A stretch of DNA of 33,723 bases. It comes from a virus. The position numbers and the translations under genes are program-made. The notes beneath the pieces are model-generated. The model did no database searches, was not told where the DNA came from, and was given only the letters and a program-made list of their open reading frames with translations. Of the stretch, positions 21,033-28,965 are shown in pieces. The stretch spans positions 1 to 33,723 of the IMG/VR virus record IMGVR_UViG_3300042397_000547; one strand, given 5' to 3'. The first letter of the stretch is position 1. The number at the start of each line of letters is the position of its first letter.

Positions 21033-21943
21033 TATGAACCGTATCCAGTATCAGGGATGTTAGCGTAACCAATAAGCACTTTGCTTGGGTATGGAGCAAA
21101 TGAAAGGTTAGGAGCGCCTTTGTCTTGGGCTTTAGCAACAGATAAATAACGCTGATAGTCTTGAGAAACAACAGTAGTATCAAAGCCTTTAATGCCCCAA
21201 TATTTAGCTTTTGTAAGCAAAACAATGATACGGTCATCTAAAACAGTAGTATCTAAGTCATTAGTAAAGCTTGTTTTTACAGAGCCATCAGGCGCTCTTA
21301 CATAGCCTTTAGACTTGTATTCCCACCCAATGTACTCTTGAGTGTTCATAGGCGGCCAGACTTGGAACTGATTATCCAAAATACGCCAGCGAATACGAGG
21401 ACCAGTTGAAATATAACCAGACTTTAGCCATTGCCATTGCTGTGCATCTTCAGGTCCAAGAGCTTCCCAATGCTTAGTTTTATCCCATTGGGTACGGTTA
21501 GTAATGCGCTCAAAGTCAAAAGGCAAAGAGTAAGCAGTTTGAGCCAAAACAACGCTACCAGTACCGTCTCCAGAAGCCATTTGGCTCATGGTGATGATTT
21601 TTGTAGTGTTATCGGCTGTTACTACTTGAGTGTCTTGATTAATGTTGTAGCCAGTAATGCCCCATTGATTTGTAACTGCGCTAATGTCTGTACCGCCATC
21701 AACTACAAGGGTTGTAGAGCCATTTACGCTAGTTGCATTGGTAGTAATTGCTTGGGTGTAGAAACGATATTGAACCTGTAAGGCTTGCCAATCGTATTCT
21801 TTTACTAAGTCGTACCCTGCGCCATTCATTAGGGCAAGGATTTGCTGGACATCCTGTGAAGGATTGCCAATTACATAAGTAGGAACTGCTAAGTTAAGTT
21901 CAGCTGCGGTTTGCTGAACCATCTGAAGCATAGTTTGGGACAT
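21032..21943 (-). CDS. Head-tail adaptor (P22 gp4/T7 gp11-like), 303 aa
   Basis: The start was placed at MSQTMLQMVQQTAAELNL (21943), with AAAGGTGA upstream; a TTG at 21991 would lie in the promoter/terminator region. Segments typical of podovirus adaptors are the N-terminal helix, GAGYDLVKEYDWQALQ, LPFDFERITNRTQWD, and FQVWPPMNTQEYIGWEYKSK. This ring protein joins the portal to the nozzle. It is followed by the nozzle gene with a 1-bp overlap. Confidence 0.78.
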   Translation of the reverse strand: MSQTMLQMVQQTAAELNLAVPTYVIGNPSQDVQQILALMNGAGYDLVKEYDWQALQVQYRFYTQAITTNATSVNGSTTLVVDGGTDISAVTNQWGITGYNINQDTQVVTADNTTKIITMSQMASGDGTGSVVLAQTAYSLPFDFERITNRTQWDKTKHWEALGPEDAQQWQWLKSGYISTGPRIRWRILDNQFQVWPPMNTQEYIGWEYKSKGYVRAPDGSVKTSFTNDLDTTVLDDRIIVLLTKAKYWGIKGFDTTVVSQDYQRYLSVAKAQDKGAPNLSFAPYPSKVLIGYANIPDTGYGS

Positions 21944-21990
21944 AGATTCACCTTTTACTTGGAAACGAGCCAAGTATTTGGCTTTGTCCA

Positions 21991-21996
21991 ATTATA
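21991..21996 (-). promoter_or_regulatory. Possible -10 box before adaptor gene
   Basis: TATAAT, a perfect -10 consensus, lies on the minus strand immediately after a terminator and 48 bp before the adaptor ATG. The -35 position falls in the hairpin and matches poorly, so it would need an activator or a phage sigma-like factor. A restart promoter after the capsid block is plausible. Confidence 0.35.
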
Positions 21997-21999
21997 TAC

Positions 22000-22021
22000 A
22001 AAAAAGGGAGATTTCTCCCCC
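22000..22021 (-). terminator. Rho-independent terminator after 206-aa gene
   Basis: On the minus strand GGGGGAG, loop AAAT, CTCCC, then six T (22005-22000) form a compact stem-loop with a U-run. It lies just after the gene that ends at 22028 and so ends or attenuates the head-gene transcript before the tail genes. Confidence 0.78.
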
Positions 22022-22027
22022 TTTTAT

Positions 22028-22648
22028 TTACTCAGTAACTTCTTCTTTTTTCTTACGAGGCTTTTTTTCTGCCATCATAGCCATTAAAGCATCAATTTGC
22101 TCTTGTTGTTTGGCTAGTTTGGCATCAGCTTCCATCTTAATTGCAGCGTTTTCTTGGCGCAATTTAGATAATTCTTCTTCTCGTTGATTTGTCTCACCAA
22201 CTTGGTCGGCAAGGTTCAAAAAGGCTTTAGCTTTGTCCCTAAATGAATAAGGATTCATGCCAGCAATCATGCCAATCTTTTGGATTTGTAGGTCAGAAGC
22301 GTTAGCAACCGCTTCAACTGTATGAAATTTAATGCCTTTTAGCTCGTCAGCTTGGCTACGGCTAATAATTGTCCATTCCTCAATAGGAGTCCCTACGATT
22401 TGCTCATGATTAGCGGTTTGGTTTTGGTAATGCGCCCATTGCCTTGGAAAACGAACTTTATGCTCATTGTTTGCATAAGTGTCAATTTCAGTTAATGAAT
22501 CACCAGGTATGCAAATACGGACAAAATCAAACTCTTTGAATATTGGTCTACCAGCTGCCATAGACTCATCTTCTTGTTTCATGGAGCGTTTGTAGAATGT
22601 TACTGCTAGGCGTGAATCTGCGCCCAAATCATCGGATGGTAATGCCAT
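22028..22648 (-). CDS. Virion-associated protein with coiled coil, 206 aa
   Basis: The N-terminal part is a beta-like region (FKEFDFVRICIPGDSLTEID). Residues about 95-145 (ELKGIKFHTVEAVANASDLQ and KIGMIAGMNPYSFRDKAKAF) look like a helix-hairpin-helix-type repeat. The C-terminal part is a charged coiled coil ending in a Lys-rich tail (EKKPRKKKEEV). It lies between a small virion protein and the adaptor, framed by terminators on both sides. It is a likely head component or assembly factor; no family name recognised. Confidence 0.65.
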   Translation of the reverse strand: MALPSDDLGADSRLAVTFYKRSMKQEDESMAAGRPIFKEFDFVRICIPGDSLTEIDTYANNEHKVRFPRQWAHYQNQTANHEQIVGTPIEEWTIISRSQADELKGIKFHTVEAVANASDLQIQKIGMIAGMNPYSFRDKAKAFLNLADQVGETNQREEELSKLRQENAAIKMEADAKLAKQQEQIDALMAMMAEKKPRKKKEEVTE

Positions 22649-22682
22649 TTTTAATTCTCCTAAGTAGTTAGGTTGTTAAAAG

Positions 22683-22713
22683 AAAAAGGGAGTCCTTCTT
22701 TAAGGGACTCCCT
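22683..22713 (-). terminator. Rho-independent terminator in head-gene block
   Basis: On the minus strand AGGGAGTCC (22713-22705) and GGACTCCCT (22695-22687) form a 9-bp stem with a 9-base loop, followed by a T-rich tract reading TTTTTCTTTT. It follows the 98-aa gene (ending 22736) and should reduce transcription of the genes downstream. Confidence 0.82.
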
Positions 22714-22735
22714 AGGGTACTACAAAAGCTGCAAC

Positions 22736-23032
22736 TTATACAGAAGCTTTACCGAACCAACCATAATCACCAGAAACCATTGAAACTGCTGGGGAGATAT
22801 AAGCTCCACCAGTAGCTGCAACAGTAAAGGCTGTTGTGTCGATAGCACAAACTGTAGTGCTAGGAGCGATAGTAGCTGCTGCTACAGCCCATACATAACG
22901 CAAACCATCAGAAGCGAAAGTTTGTGTTCCGAGTGGACCAAAGTTTGCAGGTTCGCCATTTACTGCGATTTCTGCTGCTGTTTGAACTACTTCTAGGTCA
23001 ATACCAGCGATGGGTAATGTTGAATATGCCAT
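22736..23032 (-). CDS. Small beta-rich head protein candidate (decoration-like), 98 aa
   Basis: Begins MAYSTLPIAGIDLEVVQTAA and is rich in Ala, Val and Thr, with apparent strands (DGLRYVWAVAAATIAPSTTV, GAYISPAVSMVSGDYGW). Its place right after the major capsid gene and its small size fit a capsid decoration or cement protein. The AAGGAAATAATC ribosome site is strong. It is sandwiched between a hairpin and a terminator, consistent with high expression with the capsid protein. Confidence 0.65.
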   Translation of the reverse strand: MAYSTLPIAGIDLEVVQTAAEIAVNGEPANFGPLGTQTFASDGLRYVWAVAAATIAPSTTVCAIDTTAFTVAATGGAYISPAVSMVSGDYGWFGKASV

Positions 23033-23072
23033 GATTATTTCCTTAAATTAATTGAGTAGACAAGATTAGAAA

Positions 23073-23084
23073 GGGCTTTCGCCC
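23073..23084 (-). other. GNRA hairpin after capsid gene (attenuator?)
   Basis: GGGC-GAAA-GCCC on the minus strand, flanked by AGATT and AATCT that can extend the stem, followed by TTTCT. A stable tetraloop close after the capsid stop codon may attenuate transcription or protect the 3' end of capsid mRNA. Confidence 0.5.
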
Positions 23085-23090
23085 AATCTA

Positions 23091-24077
23091 TTAGGTTGTC
23101 AACAAGCCTTGCAAGAAGCGGTTAGAAGTAGTCAAGTTACCAGCCCAACCGTATAACTTCACGATTGCATCTTGGTTAATCGCTTGACGCTCGCCACCGA
23201 TAGGTACAAAGTTACGCTCTTTGTGAGGGCGGAAGAAAATGTAGTTAGTGTTGAGCATATACATATAAGTAGCTGTCTCTTGTGAGCCATAACCACCACC
23301 AAGTACCACATCAGCAGATGTACCGCCACCGTAGAACTTCAATGAAGCAAAGCCTGAAGCACCTGATTCCTCAGAAGCGATACGCTGAATAGCTTGCAAA
23401 GAGTTTACATAGAGTTGATACATTGTGTTACCAGCAACAATCAAGTCAGCCTTGTCAGTACCACGAATCTGCTTGATAGCAGCTTCAGTCATCTTAGCAA
23501 GGATGTTTGTTGTAGCAGGAGTTGTAGTTACACCAGTAGTAATCTGGTTACGCCAGAAGTCCCAGTTAGCAGCATTAATGCCACCGTAAGTACCTAGTGT
23601 AGGAGTAGCAGAAACAGCAGCTCCCAAACCATCTAAGTTCTTACCACCGTTACCTGTACCGTTACCATAAAGGTCACCAGAGATACGGTTAAGCAAACGA
23701 GCTTCAGAAACTTGCATACGACCATCTAAAAGGTCAATGATTGCTTCTTTAGAGCTGTTTTGCAGCATTTCAAGACCAGACATAGTTACTGAGTCTGCGT
23801 ACTGAGCAATTTTGTACTGAGCAGCAGAAATAGGGCTATCTGGAGAAATGTTCAATACTTCGTAACCGCTATATGAATTAGCGTTATTAGTATTTGGGTC
23901 GTTGTACATGATTTCTTCAAGAATCACATTACCACCTGAGAATGGGCGTACATTGCCCTTCTGGTTTAAACGCTGAAGAATCGCATTGTTTTCTGTTAAG
24001 TTGTCTGCCAATTCACCGCTACGACTTTGAATAGTGGTAGCGATAATATCGGTAATAGCTGAGTTAGCAAATGCCAT
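23091..24077 (-). CDS. Major capsid protein
   Basis: A 328-residue protein, the usual size of HK97-fold capsid proteins. It begins MAFANSAITDIIATTIQSRS, and has an N-arm and E-loop-like region (NVRPFSGGNVILEEIMYND), a spine-helix-like segment (AIIDLLDGRMQVSEARLLNR), and a late domain with LIVAGNTMYQLYVNSLQAIQ and NTNYIFFRPHKERNFVPIGG. The fold cannot be proved from sequence alone, but position directly downstream of a scaffold-like gene and the strong AAGGATATATC ribosome site support it. It forms the head shell. Confidence 0.85.
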   Translation of the reverse strand: MAFANSAITDIIATTIQSRSGELADNLTENNAILQRLNQKGNVRPFSGGNVILEEIMYNDPNTNNANSYSGYEVLNISPDSPISAAQYKIAQYADSVTMSGLEMLQNSSKEAIIDLLDGRMQVSEARLLNRISGDLYGNGTGNGGKNLDGLGAAVSATPTLGTYGGINAANWDFWRNQITTGVTTTPATTNILAKMTEAAIKQIRGTDKADLIVAGNTMYQLYVNSLQAIQRIASEESGASGFASLKFYGGGTSADVVLGGGYGSQETATYMYMLNTNYIFFRPHKERNFVPIGGERQAINQDAIVKLYGWAGNLTTSNRFLQGLLTT

Positions 24078-24100
24078 GATATATCCTTAGTTAAAAAATT

Positions 24101-24112
24101 GCCAAAATTGGC
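24101..24112 (-). other. Palindrome between scaffold and capsid genes
   Basis: GCCAATTTTGGC is a perfect 12-bp palindrome followed on the minus strand by AATTTTTT. As RNA it gives only a weak 4-bp stem, so it may be a slight attenuator, a processing site or chance. Confidence 0.3.
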
Positions 24113-24115
24113 TAG

Positions 24116-25186
24116 TTAAACCCTACGACTCAATGCTTCGCCCATTTGTTCGGCTAACAATGACCGTCTATCCTTTTTATCTCCTGTGTCAGCCACTTTT
24201 CCGCTAGGTGTAACGGAACGAGGACTTACTGCAGCAGCCTTAGCTTTAGCTACTTGCTGTGCTTTACTTGCTTGTTTCTGTGCAGTTTTCAGGAGTCGTT
24301 CCTGTTCAATTGCCCATACTTCATCGTTCAAGCGTACAGCTTTGGCATAAGCCGTTTCTAGGTCTTGGGCTTTCCCTAGCTCAAGTAGTTGAGCCATTTC
24401 TTCCCTTACCACATCAAAGTGCGGAAACTTCTCCACATTACTGCGTACACGCTCAATTTCACCCATTAAGCGTTGGTTTTCCTCTTGGGCAAACCTACCT
24501 TTAATGCTTGAAACTTCTTGATTAACCTGGTTTAGTTGGTTCATCAATTGTTGCGTGTAAGGGTCTAGTTGTGGCTGTTCTGCCATTCCTAAACTCTCGT
24601 TATTTAATTGTATACCATAATCTTGTGCAAGTCGTTGGAACATTTGCAGTTTTTGTTCGTATGGAGCTTTTGACAAAACCATGTGCGCTCTGCCAAGATT
24701 ATTAATCCATGCAGAAGGGCTAATGTTTTGAGCTTGCAACTCAGGCACAAATGGAGCAATAGCTTCTTCTAAAGACCTAGCTCTGTCAGCTTCAGCCTTG
24801 TAAGTGGATACGCCTTTTTTGTACTCAGATTCTCTTTGGTTGGAATACTCAGCAAGTTTGCGAGCTTCTTCTTTGGTCAACTGTTCGCCTGAAGTGAGCT
24901 TATCCCAGATAGGCAAATACTCTTTTTTCCATGTAGAAGGGCGAGCTAATGGAGGCTCTTGTTCCTCAACTTCTTCAGCTTCCTCGGCTTCTTCTTGAGC
25001 AGCCTCAACAGCAGGTTCTTCTTCATCTTTAGTGAATTGACCCTTTTCGTTACGAGCTTGCTCCTCAATATCATCCGTAGCTTCTAGCTCTGCAGGAGCT
25101 TCGTCTACAGGCTCTAAATTGCCTTCTTCTGCAGCTTCCATAGCTTGCATTAATACTTCTCTACGGTCTAATTGTTCTTCTGACAT
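24116..25186 (-). CDS. Scaffolding protein, 356 aa
   Basis: The start was placed at MSEEQLDRREVLMQAMEAAE (25186), preceded by TTGGAGAAAACC; the in-frame TTG four codons earlier is the ribosome-site region itself. The N-terminal 80 residues are very acidic (EEAEEAEEVEEQEPP), the middle is helical coiled coil (QQLMNQLNQVNQEVSSIKGR), and the C-terminus is basic (SGKVADTGDKKDRRSLLAEQ). Acidic-to-basic helical proteins directly before the capsid gene are typical phage scaffolds that shape the prohead and then leave. No protease was found in the window. Confidence 0.82.
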   Translation of the reverse strand: MSEEQLDRREVLMQAMEAAEEGNLEPVDEAPAELEATDDIEEQARNEKGQFTKDEEEPAVEAAQEEAEEAEEVEEQEPPLARPSTWKKEYLPIWDKLTSGEQLTKEEARKLAEYSNQRESEYKKGVSTYKAEADRARSLEEAIAPFVPELQAQNISPSAWINNLGRAHMVLSKAPYEQKLQMFQRLAQDYGIQLNNESLGMAEQPQLDPYTQQLMNQLNQVNQEVSSIKGRFAQEENQRLMGEIERVRSNVEKFPHFDVVREEMAQLLELGKAQDLETAYAKAVRLNDEVWAIEQERLLKTAQKQASKAQQVAKAKAAAVSPRSVTPSGKVADTGDKKDRRSLLAEQMGEALSRRV

Positions 25187-25207
25187 GGTTTTCTCCAAGG
25201 TTTCGGA

Positions 25208-25579
25208 TTATTTAAGTTTTGCATGGGCTAATTCGGCAATTTGTCGCTTTCTTGCCTCCATAGACTGTCTGCTCAGTTTTGCTTCAGGGTGCTTCATGAT
25301 TGGGTCGTTACCCAACTCAATCATTCGATGCTCTTTTAGATGGCTGCGGTGATGGCTTCGGCTCTTAATCCATGTGCCGTCTACCTGTGAAACATAGCCT
25401 TCAATATCTGACATGACCATAGGTGCTTCCCTAGCGGTCATTTCCTGCTTTTCTTTCCATGCTTGTTCAGCTTCAGGAGTTCCTAGGGTATATCCCCAAA
25501 ACTCCAAGTAATGCTCTTTATCTGACTTTTTGGCTTCCACATGGTTGCCTTCGGTATATCCACATTTAGGGCAAATCAT
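25208..25579 (-). CDS. Zinc-knuckle-like N-terminal protein, 123 aa
   Basis: Begins MICPKCGYTEGNHVEAKKSD, with CPKC as half of a zinc ribbon. No second CxxC pair follows, but H13 and the later SHHRSHLKEHRMIELGND contain several His that might complete a site. The rest is helical and charged. It overlaps the glycosyltransferase gene by 4 bp and ends 22 bp before the scaffold start. A comparable small zinc-motif protein before scaffold genes is known to occur in podoviruses, but I recognise no function. Confidence 0.65.
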   Translation of the reverse strand: MICPKCGYTEGNHVEAKKSDKEHYLEFWGYTLGTPEAEQAWKEKQEMTAREAPMVMSDIEGYVSQVDGTWIKSRSHHRSHLKEHRMIELGNDPIMKHPEAKLSRQSMEARKRQIAELAHAKLK

Positions 25580-26469
25580 AGTTCCTCCAACAGTTTAGGT
25601 AGTTTGTGCCATTCTTCTTTGCGTAATAAGACTACTGAGTCGTACCAAGAAGCGTGTTTCCAACGCCAACAAATATAGTCATGGTCAGGTAGCAAAAGGA
25701 AACATTTAACTCCTAAAGCACCAGCCAAATGAGCAGTTGCTGTGTCAGGAGCTACTACGGCTTTCATAGCTTTCATGTGGCAAGCTGTTTTGTAGAAGTT
25801 CTTTTTCCATCCGTCATTAGGCAATGGGTCAAAAATGTCATCTACTTCTACATGAAGGGAATAAGCATTATCACCTACCAATTCACGCATTGTTTCTAGC
25901 GGAATGGACTTCGTATAGTGCAAAGGACCATTAGAAGCCGACCAATTTACGCCTATTTTGCGTTCAATATTGCTTGGTTTAGCCTCAAAATAGCCTTCTG
26001 AGCCAACAATCTTCTGATTTGTTATAGGAAATGACTGTTTAACGAATGGTGGTGCATAAGTAGCAAAATGAGGGAGTGACATAGAGCCAATCCAGTAATC
26101 TGCCTCTAATGGTGGACCATCAGTCCTAGAACAAGATATGTAATCTATGCAATCCATCGTTCCTAGGAGCTGCATCATGGATTCATGGCACATTACGCTA
26201 AGTGTTTTAGCTCCCCAGGCTTTGAGCATAGGTAGGAATCGAGCAAATTGGATAATATCGCCAAATCCTTGCTCCATTTGGACAGTAATATGCTTACCAA
26301 TCAGGCGTTCGCCATTCCATTTAGGGGCTTTTATCCATTTTTGCCAGTTTTCGCCAGTTGCTTGCATCACTAATGGATGCCAACGGAACTCATAGAGTCT
26401 AAAACCAGCTTGGTAATGACCCATGTGCAATAGGTCTACACCTTTTTTATAGCTACGGTAAGCCGTCAT
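25576..26469 (-). CDS. GT9-like glycosyltransferase (heptosyltransferase-type)
   Basis: A 297-residue protein. The N-terminus carries a TPR-like start (YKKGVDLLHMGHYQAGFRLY), then the family block MEQGFGDIIQFARFLPMLKA (about 65-84), then KIGVNWSASNGPLHYTKSIP, and the sugar-nucleotide-binding end KAVVAPDTATAHLAGALGVK (about 235-254). These match ADP-heptose:LPS heptosyltransferase (GT9) relatives fused to TPR-like helices. It sits in the structural operon, so it may glycosylate virion proteins or alter host surface glycans. It starts in a 4-bp overlap with an 11-codon mini-gene. Confidence 0.8.
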   Translation of the reverse strand: MTAYRSYKKGVDLLHMGHYQAGFRLYEFRWHPLVMQATGENWQKWIKAPKWNGERLIGKHITVQMEQGFGDIIQFARFLPMLKAWGAKTLSVMCHESMMQLLGTMDCIDYISCSRTDGPPLEADYWIGSMSLPHFATYAPPFVKQSFPITNQKIVGSEGYFEAKPSNIERKIGVNWSASNGPLHYTKSIPLETMRELVGDNAYSLHVEVDDIFDPLPNDGWKKNFYKTACHMKAMKAVVAPDTATAHLAGALGVKCFLLLPDHDYICWRWKHASWYDSVVLLRKEEWHKLPKLLEEL

Positions 26470-26501
26470 GCTTTTGCTACCAGTTCTGCGTAAGTAATCA
26501 C
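26466..26501 (-). CDS. 11-codon leader mini-gene before glycosyltransferase
   Basis: GTG at 26501 with a strong AAGGAGAAAGC site opens MITYAELVAKA, which ends TGA at 26466 overlapping the glycosyltransferase ATG by 4 bp (ATGA). The larger gene has only a poor site of its own, so the mini-gene probably feeds ribosomes to it. It could also be the frameshifted remnant of a longer N-terminus. Confidence 0.45.
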   Translation of the reverse strand: MITYAELVAKA

Positions 26502-26510
26502 GCTTTCTCC

Positions 26511-26981
26511 TTATAAAAACAACGCTAAAATGCTTTCCTCGTCATCTAGTTCAGCCAATCTCTTAGCTTCAAGTATTGCAATCTCTTGTTCTAAGCGCTC
26601 TTTTGCTTGACGAATCAACACCGAATTATATAAATCTTGAGCTTGTCTTTGCAGGTTAGCAATTAAGGCATCGTAATTGACGATTTCTTTTTGCTTAGCC
26701 TCTACAACTTGCTCAGGTGATTCTACATCAAGTGAATCTGCACTAACTTGTGGGTCAATCTGATTACGGATAAACGCTTTACGAGCTTCTTGGTCTGCCT
26801 TGAGAGCAGCCATGCGTTTTTCTTCAGCTAACTTGAGCTTTTTCTGTAATGCTTTGTACCGCTTTCTTTCTTCTTTAGTCCAACCTGCATCATCCCCACC
26901 CTTTTTAGTAGGTGCTGGAGTAATGACGATTTGAAACGCATCATTTTGAAATGCGTTTTCTTGGAAAGCAGTTTGAAACAT
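26511..26981 (-). CDS. Coiled-coil virion protein, 156 aa
   Basis: Begins with the repeat MFQTAFQENAFQNDAFQ, a motif common at the start of fibre-associated phage proteins. A Lys-rich linker (APTKKGGDDAGWTKEERKRY) leads to a long charged coiled coil (KALQKKLKLAEEKRMAALKA; LIRQAKERLEQEIAILEAKR). It directly follows the first fibre gene with 1 bp between. Probably a fibre attachment or chaperone protein; unproven. Confidence 0.7.
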   Translation of the reverse strand: MFQTAFQENAFQNDAFQIVITPAPTKKGGDDAGWTKEERKRYKALQKKLKLAEEKRMAALKADQEARKAFIRNQIDPQVSADSLDVESPEQVVEAKQKEIVNYDALIANLQRQAQDLYNSVLIRQAKERLEQEIAILEAKRLAELDDEESILALFL

Positions 26982-26982
26982 T

Positions 26983-28965
26983 TTAGAATGTACCGCCTGA
27001 AACGCCTACATATTTACTAGCAGTAATGGTAGCCCCAGTAATGTCGTTTGGAGTTGTACCGCCAATCGTAGGAGGGCTAGACAAGTCCAATGAACCGCCA
27101 AGAGTCAGGCTTCCGCTAGAAGTAACTGTTCCGCTAAGGCTAATACCTGAAACTGTGCCAGTTCCGCTTACGCTAGTGACTGTTCCTACATACTGGTCAT
27201 TAGAAGTAACAGTAAAGTTAGGATAAGTACCAGTAACGCTTGTAGTTCCTGCTCCTGTAATGCTTACAACTTGGTCAGGAGCAGTATTGGTTACAGTTAC
27301 GCTACCAGCACCTTCGGTTACGCTAATGCCTGTACCATCGGTTAAAGTTGCATTTACCCATTTTCCTGCGGTTTGGTCACGAATTAATAGCTGACCATTG
27401 GCAGGAGTTGTAATCTGCACATCGCCTTCGTATTGACCTAAAACACCACCAAAGGCAGGGCGAATAAATAAAGAGCCATTGTTATCTGCATGAACTACGG
27501 CACAAACTTGCACTTTAGCGTTAGGAGCTGCTGGCAAAGTCTTTGTTAATCCACCAGTTACAGTTGGGTCATAGTAAAGAATCTGACCATCTACCCATGC
27601 TTCTGCACCGCCTGTAGTATTAATGCCACGCACTAAGCCAAATGCAGTTACATAAATCCAATCGTTTAATGCACCGCTTTCAGTTGCTACACCCATGACA
27701 TAGGAAGCTGTTGCAGCCGTAAGTCCTGTAGCAGGTGCGCCAGTTAAGCCACCGCTAGAGCCTACTGTGCCAGTAAACATCACTACTTGACCTTCAGTAA
27801 TGGCAGCAGAGCATTTGATACGGAAATATGTTTCTTCACCAATCTGTTGGACTGCGTTACCACCTTCCATGACAAGGCTCAAAGTCTGTATGGAATCAGC
27901 ATTGTCCCAATACAAAGTGCCTTGAGCTGTAGGCAATGTGCCTGGAGTGATGTCAAAGTCTACGGAATTTACATTGGCTACATCGCCATTATCTGTGACA
28001 GTAACGCTAGAGTTCTGAATCAGTTTGCCAGTTGTCGTGTCAAAACGAGCAATAGCGTTATCTGTTGCAGAAGCTGGACCAACTACATCGCCACCCAAAG
28101 ATGGGCTTGAGTTAGTAATTACGCCTGTAGAGTTGTCGTAGCTAATGCCTGTGCCAGCACTAATTGAAGTTCTAGCTCTAGCGGTTGTAAAGTATTCGTT
28201 TGTACCTTCAGCGATGTTGGTAGTAGTAAGAACTACTGCTCCAGTAAACCCGTTTACGCTGGTAACTGAGTCTGTGTTGTCAATCTTTTGCCAGGCTGTT
28301 CCGTTATAGACTGCCCAATCTCCGACTTGCCAATCTGTAACTCCGTTAAGGTTTGTTGTTCCTGCAACTGAAACCACATAGTAGTAACCCTTAGTACCGA
28401 CTGAACTTGTAAGGGTAGGTGTGTTTGTTGATGCGTTCCAAGTGCCTTGATAGCTTAATGCTCCTATGATTGAATCAGGGATTTCTGAAATGGGTACTTT
28501 GCCTGAAGCATCTAAGGTTGCAACTCCCAAAGCTACGCCAGCATCTTTAGTAGAAGCTGTGCCAAGACCTGTAACTTGAGTATTTGCAATCTCAATCGGT
28601 TGGTCAAAGATGTTAGTTAAACGCCCTTGTTGGTCAACGGTCTGAGTAATGGTTCTAGCAGCAGTTCCATAAGTTCCAGTAGTTACGGCTGTATTAGCTA
28701 AGGCAAAAGTACGGTTAGCAGATAAGTCACCGCCTCCAGTCAATCCTGTACCAGCAGTTAAAGTGCGTGTTGTTGGTACATAGCCTGAAACGGTTACGCC
28801 TGAGATTGTTCCACCAGTAATGGCTACGGCATTAGCGTTCTGCTCTGCCATAGTCCCAAGACCAGTTAATTCATGGTTATCGTTCCAGTTACTCGGTCTT
28901 ACTATGGTGTCATCAGGACCATCAGGAATGGCACTAACAAACTTATGCTTGACTGTAATAGCCAT
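26983..28965 (-). CDS. Tail fibre protein, 660 aa
   Basis: The N-terminus MAITVKHKFVSAIPDGPDD and VRPSNWNDNHELTGLGT is typical of phage tail-fibre bases. The rest is Gly/Thr/Ser-rich beta repeats (TAGTGLTGGGDLSANRTFAL, SVNGFTGAVVLTTTNIAEGT), with a segment VKHADNN-like (AVVHADNNGSLFIRPAFGG) near the middle. The C-terminus ends NDITGATITASKYVGVSGGTF (21 residues; key positions are the NDI and GGTF). It lacks a chaperone domain. It is unusual in lying between portal and scaffold rather than after the tail genes. Function is host attachment or fibre connection by inference. Confidence 0.75.
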   Translation of the reverse strand: MAITVKHKFVSAIPDGPDDTIVRPSNWNDNHELTGLGTMAEQNANAVAITGGTISGVTVSGYVPTTRTLTAGTGLTGGGDLSANRTFALANTAVTTGTYGTAARTITQTVDQQGRLTNIFDQPIEIANTQVTGLGTASTKDAGVALGVATLDASGKVPISEIPDSIIGALSYQGTWNASTNTPTLTSSVGTKGYYYVVSVAGTTNLNGVTDWQVGDWAVYNGTAWQKIDNTDSVTSVNGFTGAVVLTTTNIAEGTNEYFTTARARTSISAGTGISYDNSTGVITNSSPSLGGDVVGPASATDNAIARFDTTTGKLIQNSSVTVTDNGDVANVNSVDFDITPGTLPTAQGTLYWDNADSIQTLSLVMEGGNAVQQIGEETYFRIKCSAAITEGQVVMFTGTVGSSGGLTGAPATGLTAATASYVMGVATESGALNDWIYVTAFGLVRGINTTGGAEAWVDGQILYYDPTVTGGLTKTLPAAPNAKVQVCAVVHADNNGSLFIRPAFGGVLGQYEGDVQITTPANGQLLIRDQTAGKWVNATLTDGTGISVTEGAGSVTVTNTAPDQVVSITGAGTTSVTGTYPNFTVTSNDQYVGTVTSVSGTGTVSGISLSGTVTSSGSLTLGGSLDLSSPPTIGGTTPNDITGATITASKYVGVSGGTF

